In this document: piece by piece, positions 26,174 through 35,276 of the stretch
Position numbering within the stretch: the stretch's first letter is position 1
Layout: the number at the start of each line of letters is the position of its first letter
Assembly (NCBI RefSeq): GCF_018326425.1
Contig: NZ_AP024601.1
Coordinates: 3,133,231-3,197,230, forward strand
Length of the DNA stretch: 64,000 nt
Direction of reading: 5' to 3'
From: Polycladomyces abyssicola
Lineage (GTDB): Bacteria; Bacillota; Bacilli; Thermoactinomycetales; JIR-001
Program-made: the position numbers and the translations under genes
The notes under the pieces: generated by a model
Database searches by the model: none
What the model was told of the DNA's origin: nothing
Seen by the model: the letters and a program-made list of their open reading frames with translations, nothing else

Positions 26174-27991
26174 ATGAAACGTTGGTTTCGCATGTTTCAA
26201 AGCATCCAATGGAAACTGGTCGTTATCTATCTTTCGCTGATCCTCATCGCGATGCAATTAACCGGTGTCTACTTGTTTCGGTCGCTGGAAAAATATTATT
26301 TCGACGAATTCAACAAGACACTGGAAAAGCAGATCCGCGTGCTGACAACGCCACCCGATCTGTCGGAGCTGCTCAGCAAGGGAGTGGACAACCAAAAAGA
26401 GATCAACGAGCTCAATCAGCTCGTCCAACAGTTGTTCACCTACAACAAGGGACAGGCCACCGTCCAAGTGGTGGACAAAGACGGCATCGTGGTCAGCACG
26501 ACGGGGGACAACAAAAGTGTGATCGGTCAAAAGAACCTTAAAGCGACACAAGCGCTGGAAAGCGGGCGGCGATATGGGGGCGTCCGCATCGATCCAGCCA
26601 CGGGATTCCGAATGAAGGTGGTCGCCGTGCCCATCCAGCGGGACAGACGGATCGTGGGAGCCGTCTATCTTGAGGTCTCCATGGAGGAAATGTACGACAC
26701 GATCAACAGGATCAGCATCACGCTGATCAAAATTCCGCTCGCCACGATGTCGATTACTTCGTTGTTGTGGATTATCATTGCCCGCACCATCTCCAGTCCT
26801 GTAAAGGCGATCACCCAACAAGCAACCGCCATGGCCGAGGGGGATTTCAACCGCCAGGTGGAAGTCAAAAGCAACGATGAGATCGGACAGCTGGCCACCG
26901 CCTTTAACCATCTGGCTCAACATCTGCGCGATGCACTGTCGCAAAACGAGGAAGAAAAAAAGAAACTGGAATCAGTTTTGGCCAACATGAGCGATGGCGT
27001 GTTGGCTTTTGACCGTGAAGGTAAAACGATCGTCTCCAACCAACCCGCAGAGGAAATGCTCGGCAAACCGATTCCACTGGGACAGCCGATCAACGATGTG
27101 TTGCCGCTGTCCGACCCGATCGCATTGCCGCTGGAAGAGGAACGGGTCACTTATCTGGAGATGAACCCTGACGATACGGAAGAAATGCAGATCATCAAGA
27201 TCACGCTGACACCCATTCAACGTTCCGGGCAAAAAATGGTCGGGTTGATCGCCGTTTTGCAGGATGTGACCGAAGAGGAGAAACTGGATCGCAGGCGCAA
27301 AGAATTCGTCGCCAACGTGTCGCATGAATTGCGTACGCCGCTCACCACCATCAAGAGTTATCTGGAAGCGCTGGACGACGGTGCGATGAACGAACCGGAA
27401 CTGGCCAAACGGTTTCTCTCCGTCACCCTGCAGGAAGCAGATCGAATGGCGCGTCTGATCCAGGATCTGTTGCATCTGTCCCGACTGGATGCGAAACAGA
27501 CCCGGTTCAACAAAAAACCGACTGATTTGCGCTGCATGCTGGAAAAAGTGGTTGAGCGTTTCTCCGTCCCATGCCAACAAAAAGAGATCAACCTCAAGCT
27601 CCAAATAATCGAACCGTTACCGCGGGTGTATGTGGACCGGGACCAAATGGATCAAGTGATGGACAACCTGCTGTCCAATGCCGTGAAGTACACGCCGGAA
27701 GGCGGAACCATCACGGTTCGTGCACGACGGCGCTCAGACGGTTCGGCGGAAGTGTCGGTTTCGGATACCGGGATCGGCATCCCCAAAAAGGATCTCGCCC
27801 GGATTTTTGAACGTTTCTACCGAGTGGACAAAGCCCGCTCGCGCAGCATGGGCGGTACCGGTTTAGGTTTGTCCATCGCCAAGGAAATCGTACAGGCACA
27901 CGGCGGGCAAATCGGGATTGACAGCGAATACCAGCGCGGAACCACCGTTTACTTTTCTCTCCCGCCCTGCGAACCCGAGGTGGTGCGATGA
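26174..27991 (+). CDS. walK: Sensor histidine kinase WalK
   Basis: The 605-residue kinase has two membrane helices (about 13-34 and 183-203) flanking an extracellular Cache/PAS-like domain, then HAMP (204-256), PAS (262-365), HisKA (FVANVSHELRTPLTTIKSY, His384) and HATPase (NLLSNAVKYTPEGG, DTGIGIPKKD, GTGLGLSIAKEI). It phosphorylates WalR in response to cell-wall state (lipid II or peptidoglycan fragments in relatives). Its stop overlaps walH. Confidence 0.95.
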   Translation: MKRWFRMFQSIQWKLVVIYLSLILIAMQLTGVYLFRSLEKYYFDEFNKTLEKQIRVLTTPPDLSELLSKGVDNQKEINELNQLVQQLFTYNKGQATVQVVDKDGIVVSTTGDNKSVIGQKNLKATQALESGRRYGGVRIDPATGFRMKVVAVPIQRDRRIVGAVYLEVSMEEMYDTINRISITLIKIPLATMSITSLLWIIIARTISSPVKAITQQATAMAEGDFNRQVEVKSNDEIGQLATAFNHLAQHLRDALSQNEEEKKKLESVLANMSDGVLAFDREGKTIVSNQPAEEMLGKPIPLGQPINDVLPLSDPIALPLEEERVTYLEMNPDDTEEMQIIKITLTPIQRSGQKMVGLIAVLQDVTEEEKLDRRRKEFVANVSHELRTPLTTIKSYLEALDDGAMNEPELAKRFLSVTLQEADRMARLIQDLLHLSRLDAKQTRFNKKPTDLRCMLEKVVERFSVPCQQKEINLKLQIIEPLPRVYVDRDQMDQVMDNLLSNAVKYTPEGGTITVRARRRSDGSAEVSVSDTGIGIPKKDLARIFERFYRVDKARSRSMGGTGLGLSIAKEIVQAHGGQIGIDSEYQRGTTVYFSLPPCEPEVVR

Positions 27992-29340
27992 AAGAGCATG
28001 TCAAAACAGCATTGTTGACTTTCCTCATCCTGCTCAGTTTTGTACAGACAGGGTTGTTATGGTACAGCTCCCCCTCTTATGAGGGCAACAAACAGCTGTA
28101 TGTCACCCGCCCGCAGATTGGAAGTGAGAAATACAACAAAAAGCAGATGTACGAACTGGTCGCCCCCCACCAGATCATCTGGCACCACGGCGGTGCCACG
28201 GCATGGATTCTACCGGAGCGAAACGGCTACGACAATCTGATCAAAAGCTTGCACGCCTGCAAACTGGAAAACCTGCACCTCATCACTCCCACTGCCGAAC
28301 AGTGGAACCAACTGTATCAGCAGGCAACGGGAGTGGAACTGCGCTATTTCCGCGATGTGCCGTCGGAAGTGATCAGCGCCTTTTACCTGGATGACATCGA
28401 TTTGTCCCAACTGAAATGGGTCAGCCGGATCTGGGTGTTCATCCAAAATAACCAGATTATCACTTGGATCATTTCAGACAGTGAACAAAAAGTGATGCAA
28501 GCACAAACGACCATCGCACGCTTTCACAGTGTATTGGGCGAAATTGCTCGCCAGAAGATGGAACCCGTCGACCCGTTTTATACAACCGACAAGTTCCCGT
28601 TGGACACCGCCTCTCCGGTTCCCAAGTTTCCGCATGCCTTTTATCTGCCGAAAGAATCGGTACCAGCGACGGAAAGAGTGTATGGGTTGAAAAAGATTCA
28701 GATCGATGCCATGAAGAGTTGGCTGTTTAACGATCCGACGCTCATCAGCCGATTTACGACCCAGAACCGTTCGGTCGTCTATACCGACAGTGCGCGTCTT
28801 TTGCAGTACGACAACCAAAAACAGGAGATGAAGTATACGTCTTCCGCCAAGGCAACGGAACCTGCATCTCCGTCACTGGAACTGGATCGAATCAACCGTT
28901 TTGTAAAAAAACACAGCGGATGGACCGGAAATTACTTGTTGGATCGCATCACACAAAACAGTGAAAATGCCACCAATCATTATCACTTCCGCCTGATCGT
29001 CGACGGTTTGCCGGTTTACTGGCCAACTTCCATCCAATCCAAAAACCCGGATCTCGACCCGTTTGGAATCGAATTGGAAAGTACCGAAGAAGAAGTGTCG
29101 ATGTATCAGCGTTCGTTGTTGTACCTGTCATCCGATCCGCAGGAAGTGAATGCGGTCCGCCTCCCCAACAAGGACGGCGTGCTCAACCTGCTGAACCGAA
29201 ATCACATCGCGCCGACTGACGTCCGTGACCTCTTTTTGGGTTACCAAACGGAAATAATGGGCAACGAGCACGTCAAACTGAAACCGGTGTGGATCGTCAT
29301 GCGAGCCAACGGCGATCCTCACATCTTGCCTACGGGGTGA
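27988..29340 (+). CDS. walH: WalK regulatory membrane protein WalH (YycH)
   Basis: The 450-residue protein has one N-terminal membrane helix (about 8-28) and a large extracytoplasmic part, as in YycH. With WalI it modulates WalK in the membrane. The match is by position, length (Bacillus ~455) and topology; residues such as GFEL-type motifs are weak. ATG 27988 overlaps the walK stop (ATGA). Confidence 0.87.
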   Translation: MKEHVKTALLTFLILLSFVQTGLLWYSSPSYEGNKQLYVTRPQIGSEKYNKKQMYELVAPHQIIWHHGGATAWILPERNGYDNLIKSLHACKLENLHLITPTAEQWNQLYQQATGVELRYFRDVPSEVISAFYLDDIDLSQLKWVSRIWVFIQNNQIITWIISDSEQKVMQAQTTIARFHSVLGEIARQKMEPVDPFYTTDKFPLDTASPVPKFPHAFYLPKESVPATERVYGLKKIQIDAMKSWLFNDPTLISRFTTQNRSVVYTDSARLLQYDNQKQEMKYTSSAKATEPASPSLELDRINRFVKKHSGWTGNYLLDRITQNSENATNHYHFRLIVDGLPVYWPTSIQSKNPDLDPFGIELESTEEEVSMYQRSLLYLSSDPQEVNAVRLPNKDGVLNLLNRNHIAPTDVRDLFLGYQTEIMGNEHVKLKPVWIVMRANGDPHILPTG

Positions 29341-29346
29341 CGCGTC

Positions 29347-30087
29347 ATGGATTGGAATCGAGCCAAAACAGTGCTGATACTCGCCTTCCTCTGTCTGAAC
29401 GCCTTTTTGACCGTTCAGTTGCTGGAAATCCAGCAAGAACGGAGCGAATCGCTGAACGTGGCGCAATCCACGATGAATGACCTGAAGCAATTGATGGCCA
29501 ACAAGAAGATTCAACTCCGGCGGTCCATCCCTGAAGAACAACCCACCATCCCGCTGTTGGAAGCCCACTTGGAGCAGCCGGGAGACGGATGGAAACGGAC
29601 GGATGGGGCTTATACCAAACAGTTTTATACCTTTCCGTCAGTATCCCGACCTGACGATTTGAACCGATTACTCGGACGGGAGATCGAAAACTTTTCCACC
29701 TATCGCACCGACACGGTGTTGCTGCAATCGGGTAAACGCGTTTATTATCAAACATGGGAAGGATACCCCCTGTTTGAGGGAAAGGTGGAAGCCTATCTGG
29801 ATAACGGCCGGTTGACCATTCAATGGACGCCGCTGTCCATTCATGCGGAAGATACCCGACAACGGGTGACACCGGCCTATATCGCCCTACTGAATCTGAT
29901 CGAAAGCGGAAAGATACCCGCGGAAGCCCGCATCCCCATCATCGAGTTGGGATACCACGGGCAGCAATACGATGCGGAATCAATGGTGCTGTCCCCCGTA
30001 TGGCGCGTGGTGGTTCAGGACAAAAACAAATCTCCCAAAACCTACTACGTCAACGCAATGACGGGGGCCGTCGAATCGCTCGACTAG
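29347..30087 (+). CDS. walI: WalK regulatory protein WalI (YycI)
   Basis: The 246-residue protein starts MDWNRAKTVLILAFLCLNAFL, the typical YycI membrane helix, followed by a soluble YycI domain with two related halves (tail PAYIALLNLIESG and WRVVVQDKNKSPKTYYVNAMTG). It pairs with WalH to control WalK. Six bases after walH. Confidence 0.9.
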   Translation: MDWNRAKTVLILAFLCLNAFLTVQLLEIQQERSESLNVAQSTMNDLKQLMANKKIQLRRSIPEEQPTIPLLEAHLEQPGDGWKRTDGAYTKQFYTFPSVSRPDDLNRLLGREIENFSTYRTDTVLLQSGKRVYYQTWEGYPLFEGKVEAYLDNGRLTIQWTPLSIHAEDTRQRVTPAYIALLNLIESGKIPAEARIPIIELGYHGQQYDAESMVLSPVWRVVVQDKNKSPKTYYVNAMTGAVESLD

Positions 30088-30137
30088 GGCGATCTCCCAG
30101 GTACGAGCGTCTACACTTCCGACTGTGCATCGATCCT

Positions 30138-30220
30138 GAAAGCGCAGGACACGGGCCATTTCCTGCCCGTGCCTGCGCCTCCCCGCTCCCTTTCGAGGGC
30201 GCAGGGGGAGAGAGCCGGAA
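30138..30220 (+). repeat. Dispersed palindromic repeat, copy E
   Basis: GCGCAGGACACGGGC pairs with GCCCGTGCCTGCGC around CATTTCCT, followed by CCGCTCCCTTTCGAGGGCGCAGG, which matches copy B (CTGCTTCCTTTCAGGGCGCAG). It lies in the walI-walJ spacer, inside the operon transcript. Confidence 0.6.
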
Positions 30221-30269
30221 AACGATGCAGACGACTCGAAAAAACGTAAAAAGTAAAAGGAGAATACAT

Positions 30270-31073
30270 ATGCGGTTTAGCATACTGGCCAGCGGGAGCA
30301 CCGGCAACGCCGTGTATGTGGAAACGGATGAAATCCGTTTGCTGGTAGATGCGGGACTCAGCGGCAAACAACTGGAACAACACCTGAAAACCATCGGTGT
30401 AGACCCCGCTTCCATCCAAGCCCTGCTTGTCTCACATGAACACATCGATCATGTGAAAGGGCTGGGGGTGTTTTCCCGTCGATACAACATACCAGTATAT
30501 ATGAATGAACCCACTTGGCAGGCCCTGCCTTCCAGCGTGGGGTCGATCGACGAACGTAACCGTCGCGTGTTCGAAACCGGTACCACATGGGGAATCGGCA
30601 ACCTGACCATCCACACCTTCCCCGTGTCCCACGATGCCGCCGAACCGGTCGGCTTTCGTTTTGAGCATGCCGGTCACGTGTTGGCCCTGGTGACTGATAC
30701 CGGATACGTCAACCAGCGCATCAAGGATGTCGTGTCTGGGTCGGACGTCCTGATCTTCGAAAGCAATCACGACGTGGAGATGCTGCGGATGGGCGCATAT
30801 CCGTGGAATGTGAAACGCCGGATATTGAGTGACGTCGGCCATCTGTCCAACGAAGACGCGGGCGAAGCGTTGGCGGACATCTTGACGGGGAATGGAGAGG
30901 ACGTATATCTGGCACATTTGAGTCGGGACAACAATCTGACGGAATTGGCCCATATGACAGTGAAGCAAATGTTGGAGGAAGCCGAATTTACCGTCGGGCG
31001 TCATGTACGGCTGTGGGAAACCCGTCACGATCAACCCACTCCGCTCCGCCCCGTGTTGAAAAAACGGTCTTAA
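30270..31073 (+). CDS. walJ: WalJ metallo-beta-lactamase fold hydrolase (YycJ)
   Basis: The 267-residue protein has the MBL metal motif VSHEHIDHVKG (near 60) and ligands in FPVSHDAAEP and LVTDTGYV, with HLSRDNN at the end. YycJ/WalJ is an MBL nuclease-like protein linked to DNA replication and cell-wall coordination. AAAAGGAG lies 8 bases before ATG 30270. Last but one of the wal group, before htrC. Confidence 0.92.
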   Translation: MRFSILASGSTGNAVYVETDEIRLLVDAGLSGKQLEQHLKTIGVDPASIQALLVSHEHIDHVKGLGVFSRRYNIPVYMNEPTWQALPSSVGSIDERNRRVFETGTTWGIGNLTIHTFPVSHDAAEPVGFRFEHAGHVLALVTDTGYVNQRIKDVVSGSDVLIFESNHDVEMLRMGAYPWNVKRRILSDVGHLSNEDAGEALADILTGNGEDVYLAHLSRDNNLTELAHMTVKQMLEEAEFTVGRHVRLWETRHDQPTPLRPVLKKRS

Positions 31074-31083
31074 TCTCCCCGGT

Positions 31084-31320
31084 TCATCTTCCCTCATTCT
31101 GTTGCCGGGGAGACAACAACTCCTGATCCAGACGGCAAGTACGTTCAACCAGTTCTTCCCGCGTGATCACCCGTTTGTCAATCAGTTCCTCGATCAATGC
31201 CGTAATCAACAGAGAATCATGATAGATCATTTGTTTGACATCAGCCAGCTCCGCCCCCAGGCTCCATTCCGCCCACCGCCGATTCTCCAGCGTAAAAGGC
31301 GGTCGTTGCTCGTGAGACAT
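31084..31320 (-). CDS. Small hypothetical protein, 78 residues
   Basis: I do not recognise it. It is soluble and mostly helical (LADVKQMIYHDSLLITALIEELIDKRVITREELVERTCRLDQEL) and carries one Cys; a dimerising coiled-coil is possible. It is encoded opposite walJ and htrC with a good AGGAGGGAAATGAG upstream of its ATG. Confidence 0.65.
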   Translation of the reverse strand: MSHEQRPPFTLENRRWAEWSLGAELADVKQMIYHDSLLITALIEELIDKRVITREELVERTCRLDQELLSPRQQNEGR

Positions 31321-31448
31321 CTCTCATTTCCCTCCTATTCTTCATGGCCAGACCGGTTCTGCCGGCGGATTGTTTCTTCATAAAAACAGGGCCAGCTGCA
31401 AACACAGCGGTTGTCGGCTCCTTTTGCCTGTAGTTTCATCATTTTTTC

Positions 31449-31479
31449 AGTTTATACCTCCGACAACATGGTATAAACT
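31449..31479. promoter_or_regulatory. Inverted repeat upstream of htrC, candidate operator
   Basis: AGTTTATACC and GGTATAAACT form a perfect 10-bp inverted repeat with an 11-base spacer. It lies 70 bases before the htrC -10 element and could be a stress-regulator site; the spacing suits a dimeric regulator or a small hairpin. The regulator is not known. The rest of the 31321-31617 gap carries the htrC promoter and no gene. Confidence 0.45.
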
Positions 31480-31524
31480 CAATATGACAAAAAAACTACA
31501 TCTCATCACCCACCGAGCGGGCGC

Positions 31525-31554
31525 TTCCTAACGCAAGTTCCCGGTTAGTATAAT
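31525..31554 (+). promoter_or_regulatory. Candidate htrC promoter
   Basis: TATAAT at 31549-31554 with a weak TTCCTA at 31525-31530 (18-base spacing), 64 bases before the TTG start. Confidence 0.4.
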
Positions 31555-31617
31555 ATGATTGCACCATTCGCATAATGAAAACGATCGCGAGAAATCAGTG
31601 AGGAGGCGGGGATTTCG

Positions 31618-32961
31618 TTGGACTTTCGACAATATTCACAGGGCCCAGGTCAGTCGAATGATCCAGAAACATCGTTTCGTCCGCAGTTTTCGTTCAATCC
31701 CCCACCCCAAGGCGGGAACAGGTCGTCCGAGTCGATGAACCACGGTGGCGGGCCGCAACCGCCGGAACCACCACCCCCTGCCGGAAACGGTGGATCAGGG
31801 AATCGGGGGAACGGGCCGCGGCGGGCATCCATTTGGCTGATCGCCCTTGTGTCCGGGTTGATCGGCGGTTTGCTGGTGTTGTTATTGATGCCGGCTCTGG
31901 CGCAAAGCGGCTGGCTGTCTCCGTATGCTGCCAATGACCGGCAATTGCAAAACGTTCCAGGGACACAGAAAAATGTCAGCGTACGCGTCAACTCAGACAT
32001 CATCAATGCCGCCAAAAAAGTGCGCCCGGCGGTGGTGGGTGTGGTCAACCTGCAAGAAACCGGTGATCCATTCAACCCGGGAACCGTGCAAAAAGGAACG
32101 GGATCGGGGATCATCTTCGAAAAAGTCGGCGGCAAGGTGCGCATTATCACCAACAACCATGTGATTGAAGGCGCACAAAAAGTGCAGGTGGTTCTGCCCA
32201 AGGACAACGGTGGCGCCAAATTGACGGCCAAGATACTGGGGGCCGATCCGGTCACGGATCTGGCGGTGTTGGAAATTCCGGCACGCGGGATCAAAACCAT
32301 TGCGACGCTGGGCAATTCCGACACGTTACAACCCGGGGAACCGGCCATTGCGATCGGCAACCCCTTGGGACTCGACTTTTCCCAATCGGTCACCGTGGGG
32401 GTTATCAGCTCCACCAAACGCTCGATTCAAGTAAATGAAACGACGGCAATCGACGTGATCCAAACCGACGCGGCCATCAACCCCGGCAACAGCGGGGGCG
32501 CCCTCGTCAACGTAGCGGGGCAGGTGATCGGTATCAATACACTGAAAATCGCGGAACAGGGTGTGGAGGGGCTCGGTTTCGCCATTCCGATCAATGAAGC
32601 CAAGCCGATCATTCAGGATCTGATCCAACATGGCCGGGTGATTCGCCCTTACCTGGGGATCAGCCTCATGGATTTGGATGCCTTGCCCGAGGAATATTGG
32701 GCGGAACTGCAACTGCCCGACGACGTGAAATCGGGCATCCTGATCCGGGATGTACAACCGGGAACACCGGCTGACCAGGCGGGATTGGAACCACACGATG
32801 TCATCGTGGCCGTAGATGGCAAACCGGTACGTACCGCTGCGGCATTCCGGAAATACCTCTACACCAACAAAAAGGTGGGCGACACGATCACAGTCACGTA
32901 CTACCGCGGCAACAGCAAACAGTCGGCTACGGTCCGTTTGTCAGAGCAACCCGCACCGTAA
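31618..32961 (+). CDS. htrC: HtrA-family serine protease (HtrC/YyxA type)
   Basis: The 447-residue protein has a disordered Pro/Gly/Asn-rich cytoplasmic segment (1-68), one membrane helix (about 71-91), a trypsin-like domain with catalytic His181 (ITNNHVI), Asp214 (TDLAVLE) and Ser292 (GNSGGAL), and a PDZ domain (about 345-440). It degrades misfolded proteins outside the membrane. TTG 31618 is taken as start with AGGAGG 11 bases upstream. It follows walJ as in Bacillus yycJ-yyxA, though here a separate promoter and operator-like palindrome precede it. Confidence 0.92.
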   Translation: MDFRQYSQGPGQSNDPETSFRPQFSFNPPPQGGNRSSESMNHGGGPQPPEPPPPAGNGGSGNRGNGPRRASIWLIALVSGLIGGLLVLLLMPALAQSGWLSPYAANDRQLQNVPGTQKNVSVRVNSDIINAAKKVRPAVVGVVNLQETGDPFNPGTVQKGTGSGIIFEKVGGKVRIITNNHVIEGAQKVQVVLPKDNGGAKLTAKILGADPVTDLAVLEIPARGIKTIATLGNSDTLQPGEPAIAIGNPLGLDFSQSVTVGVISSTKRSIQVNETTAIDVIQTDAAINPGNSGGALVNVAGQVIGINTLKIAEQGVEGLGFAIPINEAKPIIQDLIQHGRVIRPYLGISLMDLDALPEEYWAELQLPDDVKSGILIRDVQPGTPADQAGLEPHDVIVAVDGKPVRTAAAFRKYLYTNKKVGDTITVTYYRGNSKQSATVRLSEQPAP

Positions 32962-33007
32962 TGTCAAACAACCCCTGTCAACCCTGTGTGGCGGCAGGGG
33001 TTTTGCA

Positions 33008-33056
33008 TGTGGATACTGTGGATAATGTGGATAACTTCTGGATAACTTGTGGATAA
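33008..33056. promoter_or_regulatory. Cluster of five DnaA-box-like sites
   Basis: TGTGGATAC, TGTGGATAA, TGTGGATAA, TCTGGATAA and TGTGGATAA occur at 33008, 33017, 33026, 33037 and 33048 with starts 9, 9, 11 and 11 bases apart. All are in the same orientation, and three are perfect reverse complements of TTATCCACA. It lies between htrC and the CxxH/CxxC gene, about 31 kb from oriC. Confidence 0.88.
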
Positions 33057-33078
33057 GTATGTCTCGGAGGTGAAACCC

Positions 33079-33273
33079 TTGCCGGAATCCTCATATCGAT
33101 TTGCCTGCGAAGCACACATGGATGTGGTGATCGACGGAATCGTCGATGATTTCGCAGTCGCACCCACCATTTTACCTTGGCCGGATCAAACTGTCCGTAC
33201 GGAATCCCCCGCTGTGTGCCACTGGTGTGGCAAATCGGCCGACTATGTACTGACTTGGACAACAGATTCATAA
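33079..33273 (+). CDS. CxxH/CxxC small protein (64 residues)
   Basis: The sequence carries CEAH (near 10) and CHWC (near 46), the pattern of the small CxxH/CxxC family seen next to rlmH in Bacillales. A zinc ribbon is likely; function is unknown. TTG 33079 is the start because GGAGGTG lies 7 bases before it. It lies directly below the DnaA-box array and 53 bases before rlmH. Confidence 0.82.
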   Translation: MPESSYRFACEAHMDVVIDGIVDDFAVAPTILPWPDQTVRTESPAVCHWCGKSADYVLTWTTDS

Positions 33274-33326
33274 ACACCCTCGACATGAGAGAGAAAGGAA
33301 CTTTTTGAAGGAGAGGAGCTACATCG

Positions 33327-33806
33327 GTGAACATTCAAATCATCGCCGTGGGGAAACTGAAAGAACGTTACCTCAAACAAGGGATTGATGAGTATGCCAA
33401 ACGCCTGTCCGCCTACGCCAAACTGGACATGGTGGAAGTGGCGGAGGAACATGCCCGCGATCCGGTCAGTGAAGCGGAAGCGGAAATCATCAAGAACAAG
33501 GAAGGAGAGCGCATTCTGAAACGAATTCATCCCGATGCCTATGTGATTGCGCTGGCCATCGATGGGAAATCGATGTCCTCCGAGCAATTGTCCGCCCATC
33601 TCGATCGGTTGGGTACCTACGGAACCAACCGGATCGCTTTCGTCATCGGTGGATCTTACGGGTTATCCGGGGAAGTGCTTCAGCGCGCCGACCTGCTCCT
33701 TTCCTTCTCCAAGATGACCTTTCCCCACCAACTCATGCGCTTGATTTTGTTGGAGCAGATTTACCGCGCGTTCAAAATCAGCCGGGGAGAGACGTATCAC
33801 AAATGA
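33327..33806 (+). CDS. rlmH: 23S rRNA pseudouridine-1915 N3-methyltransferase
   Basis: The 159-residue SPOUT methyltransferase has the C-terminal SAM knot ([45 protein letters not shown]). It modifies helix 69 of 23S rRNA. Length is the family norm (159). GTG 33327 with AGGAG 8-9 bases upstream. Confidence 0.97.
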   Translation: MNIQIIAVGKLKERYLKQGIDEYAKRLSAYAKLDMVEVAEEHARDPVSEAEAEIIKNKEGERILKRIHPDAYVIALAIDGKSMSSEQLSAHLDRLGTYGTNRIAFVIGGSYGLSGEVLQRADLLLSFSKMTFPHQLMRLILLEQIYRAFKISRGETYHK

Positions 33807-33829
33807 AAAAAGAACGCCCGAAGGCGTTC
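33805..33829 (-). terminator. Terminator between convergent rlmH and purA
   Basis: GAACGCC and GGCGTTC pair around TTCG on the minus strand and are followed by TTTTTT; the stem overlaps the purA stop codon. Confidence 0.85.
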
Positions 33830-35114
33830 ACGCATAGACGGGTCGCACCTGAATCGTCTGATCCCGATCCGGTCCCACCGAGAAGATAGCCAGCGGAATT
33901 CCGGTCAATTGGGTAATCCGTTCCACGTAGTGTTGAGCAGCCAGCGGAAGTTCATGGTAACTGCGCACTTTGGTGATATCCTCTTTCCAGCCAGGCAATT
34001 CCTCATAGACCGGTTCGCAATCCTTCAATACTTCCAGATTGGCCGGATAGTTTTCGATGATTTTCCCTTTGTATCGATAGGCCTTACAGATTTTCACTGT
34101 TTCCAAACCGGTGAGCACGTCGATCGAATTGAGCGACAGTCCGGTAATGCCGCTGACGCGGCGTGCATGACGGACCACAACACTGTCAAACCAACCCACC
34201 CGACGCGGACGCCCGGTGGTGGTTCCGTATTCGCGCCCGATCTCCCGGATGCGATCACCGATCTCATTGTGCAATTCCGTCGGGAACGGGCCGTCACCCA
34301 CGCGGGTGGTATACGCCTTGGCTACCCCGATCACCTGATGGATCTTGGTCGGACCCACTCCGGAGCCGATGCAAACACCGCCCGCCACAGGGTTGGACGA
34401 AGTCACGAAAGGATACGTCCCTTGGTCGATATCCAGCATGACACCTTGTGCCCCTTCAAACAGCACACGACGCCCTTGATCGATCGCATCATTCAATACA
34501 ACCGATGTATCCGTCACATACGGACGAATCCGATCCGCACAGGCGAGATACCGTTGGTACACCTCATCGAAATCAAAGCCGGTCATATCGTAGAACCGCT
34601 CCAGCAAGCGGTTTTTCTCTTCCAAATTCCGTTTCAGCTTCTCGGCAAAAATGTCTTTGTCCAACAGATCGGCTACGCGAATGCCGATCCGCGCCGCTTT
34701 GTCCATGTAAGCAGGACCGATCCCTTTACCGGTGGTGCCGATTTTACCCGCACCTTTCCGCGTTTCCTCGGCCTTATCCAATTTGAGATGGTACGGCATG
34801 ATCACGTGCGCGCGATCGGAGATGCGCAAATTGTCCGTGGACACGCCATTTTGGTGCAGATAATCCAGCTCCTCCACTAACGCTTCGGGATTGAGCACCA
34901 TTCCGTTACCCAGCACACAAATTTTGTCCGAGTAAAAAATGCCGGAAGGGATCAAGTGCAGTTTGTAACGTTTTCCTCCGAACACAATGGTGTGTCCCGC
35001 ATTGTTACCGCCTTGGTATCGTGCCACTACTTCGGCTTTCTCAGCGAGGAAATCGGTGATTTTTCCTTTCCCTTCATCTCCCCACTGCGTGCCGACCACG
35101 ACCACCGTCGACAT
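33828..35114 (-). CDS. purA: Adenylosuccinate synthetase
   Basis: The 428-residue enzyme joins IMP and aspartate with GTP in AMP synthesis. Seen: P-loop-like [14 protein letters not shown] (8-21), [20 protein letters not shown] (His41) and the C-terminal base-binding [26 protein letters not shown] stretch. AAGGAGG lies 8 bases before the ATG. A promoter and PurBox-like site lie upstream (35167-35245). Confidence 0.97.
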   Translation of the reverse strand: MSTVVVVGTQWGDEGKGKITDFLAEKAEVVARYQGGNNAGHTIVFGGKRYKLHLIPSGIFYSDKICVLGNGMVLNPEALVEELDYLHQNGVSTDNLRISDRAHVIMPYHLKLDKAEETRKGAGKIGTTGKGIGPAYMDKAARIGIRVADLLDKDIFAEKLKRNLEEKNRLLERFYDMTGFDFDEVYQRYLACADRIRPYVTDTSVVLNDAIDQGRRVLFEGAQGVMLDIDQGTYPFVTSSNPVAGGVCIGSGVGPTKIHQVIGVAKAYTTRVGDGPFPTELHNEIGDRIREIGREYGTTTGRPRRVGWFDSVVVRHARRVSGITGLSLNSIDVLTGLETVKICKAYRYKGKIIENYPANLEVLKDCEPVYEELPGWKEDITKVRSYHELPLAAQHYVERITQLTGIPLAIFSVGPDRDQTIQVRPVYA

Positions 35115-35166
35115 GGGTCATTCCTCCTTCGCGGCGGTTTCCACCAGTTTTCCGAACACAATACAT

Positions 35167-35196
35167 AGTCTATCCCAATACAAGTCAGAGTGTCAA
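35167..35196 (-). promoter_or_regulatory. Sigma-A promoter of purA
   Basis: On the minus strand a perfect TTGACA (complement of 35191-35196) is followed after 18 bases by TAGACT (35167-35172), 53 bases before the purA ATG. Confidence 0.65.
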
Positions 35197-35200
35197 TCTC

Positions 35201-35245
35201 AAAACCGAACATTCCAATCGCAATAAAAGTAATATATTCGGGGAA
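35201..35245. promoter_or_regulatory. Candidate PurR box upstream of purA
   Basis: AAAACCGAACATT at 35201-35213 is an exact fit to the Bacillus PurBox consensus AWWWCCGAACWWT. A weaker inverted half-site around TTCGG lies at 35237-35241. The spacing is a few bases longer than the usual 16-17. It sits just upstream of the purA -35 box. Confidence 0.55.
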
Positions 35246-35276
35246 ATACATACGAACGTAGTAGATGAGCCATATC

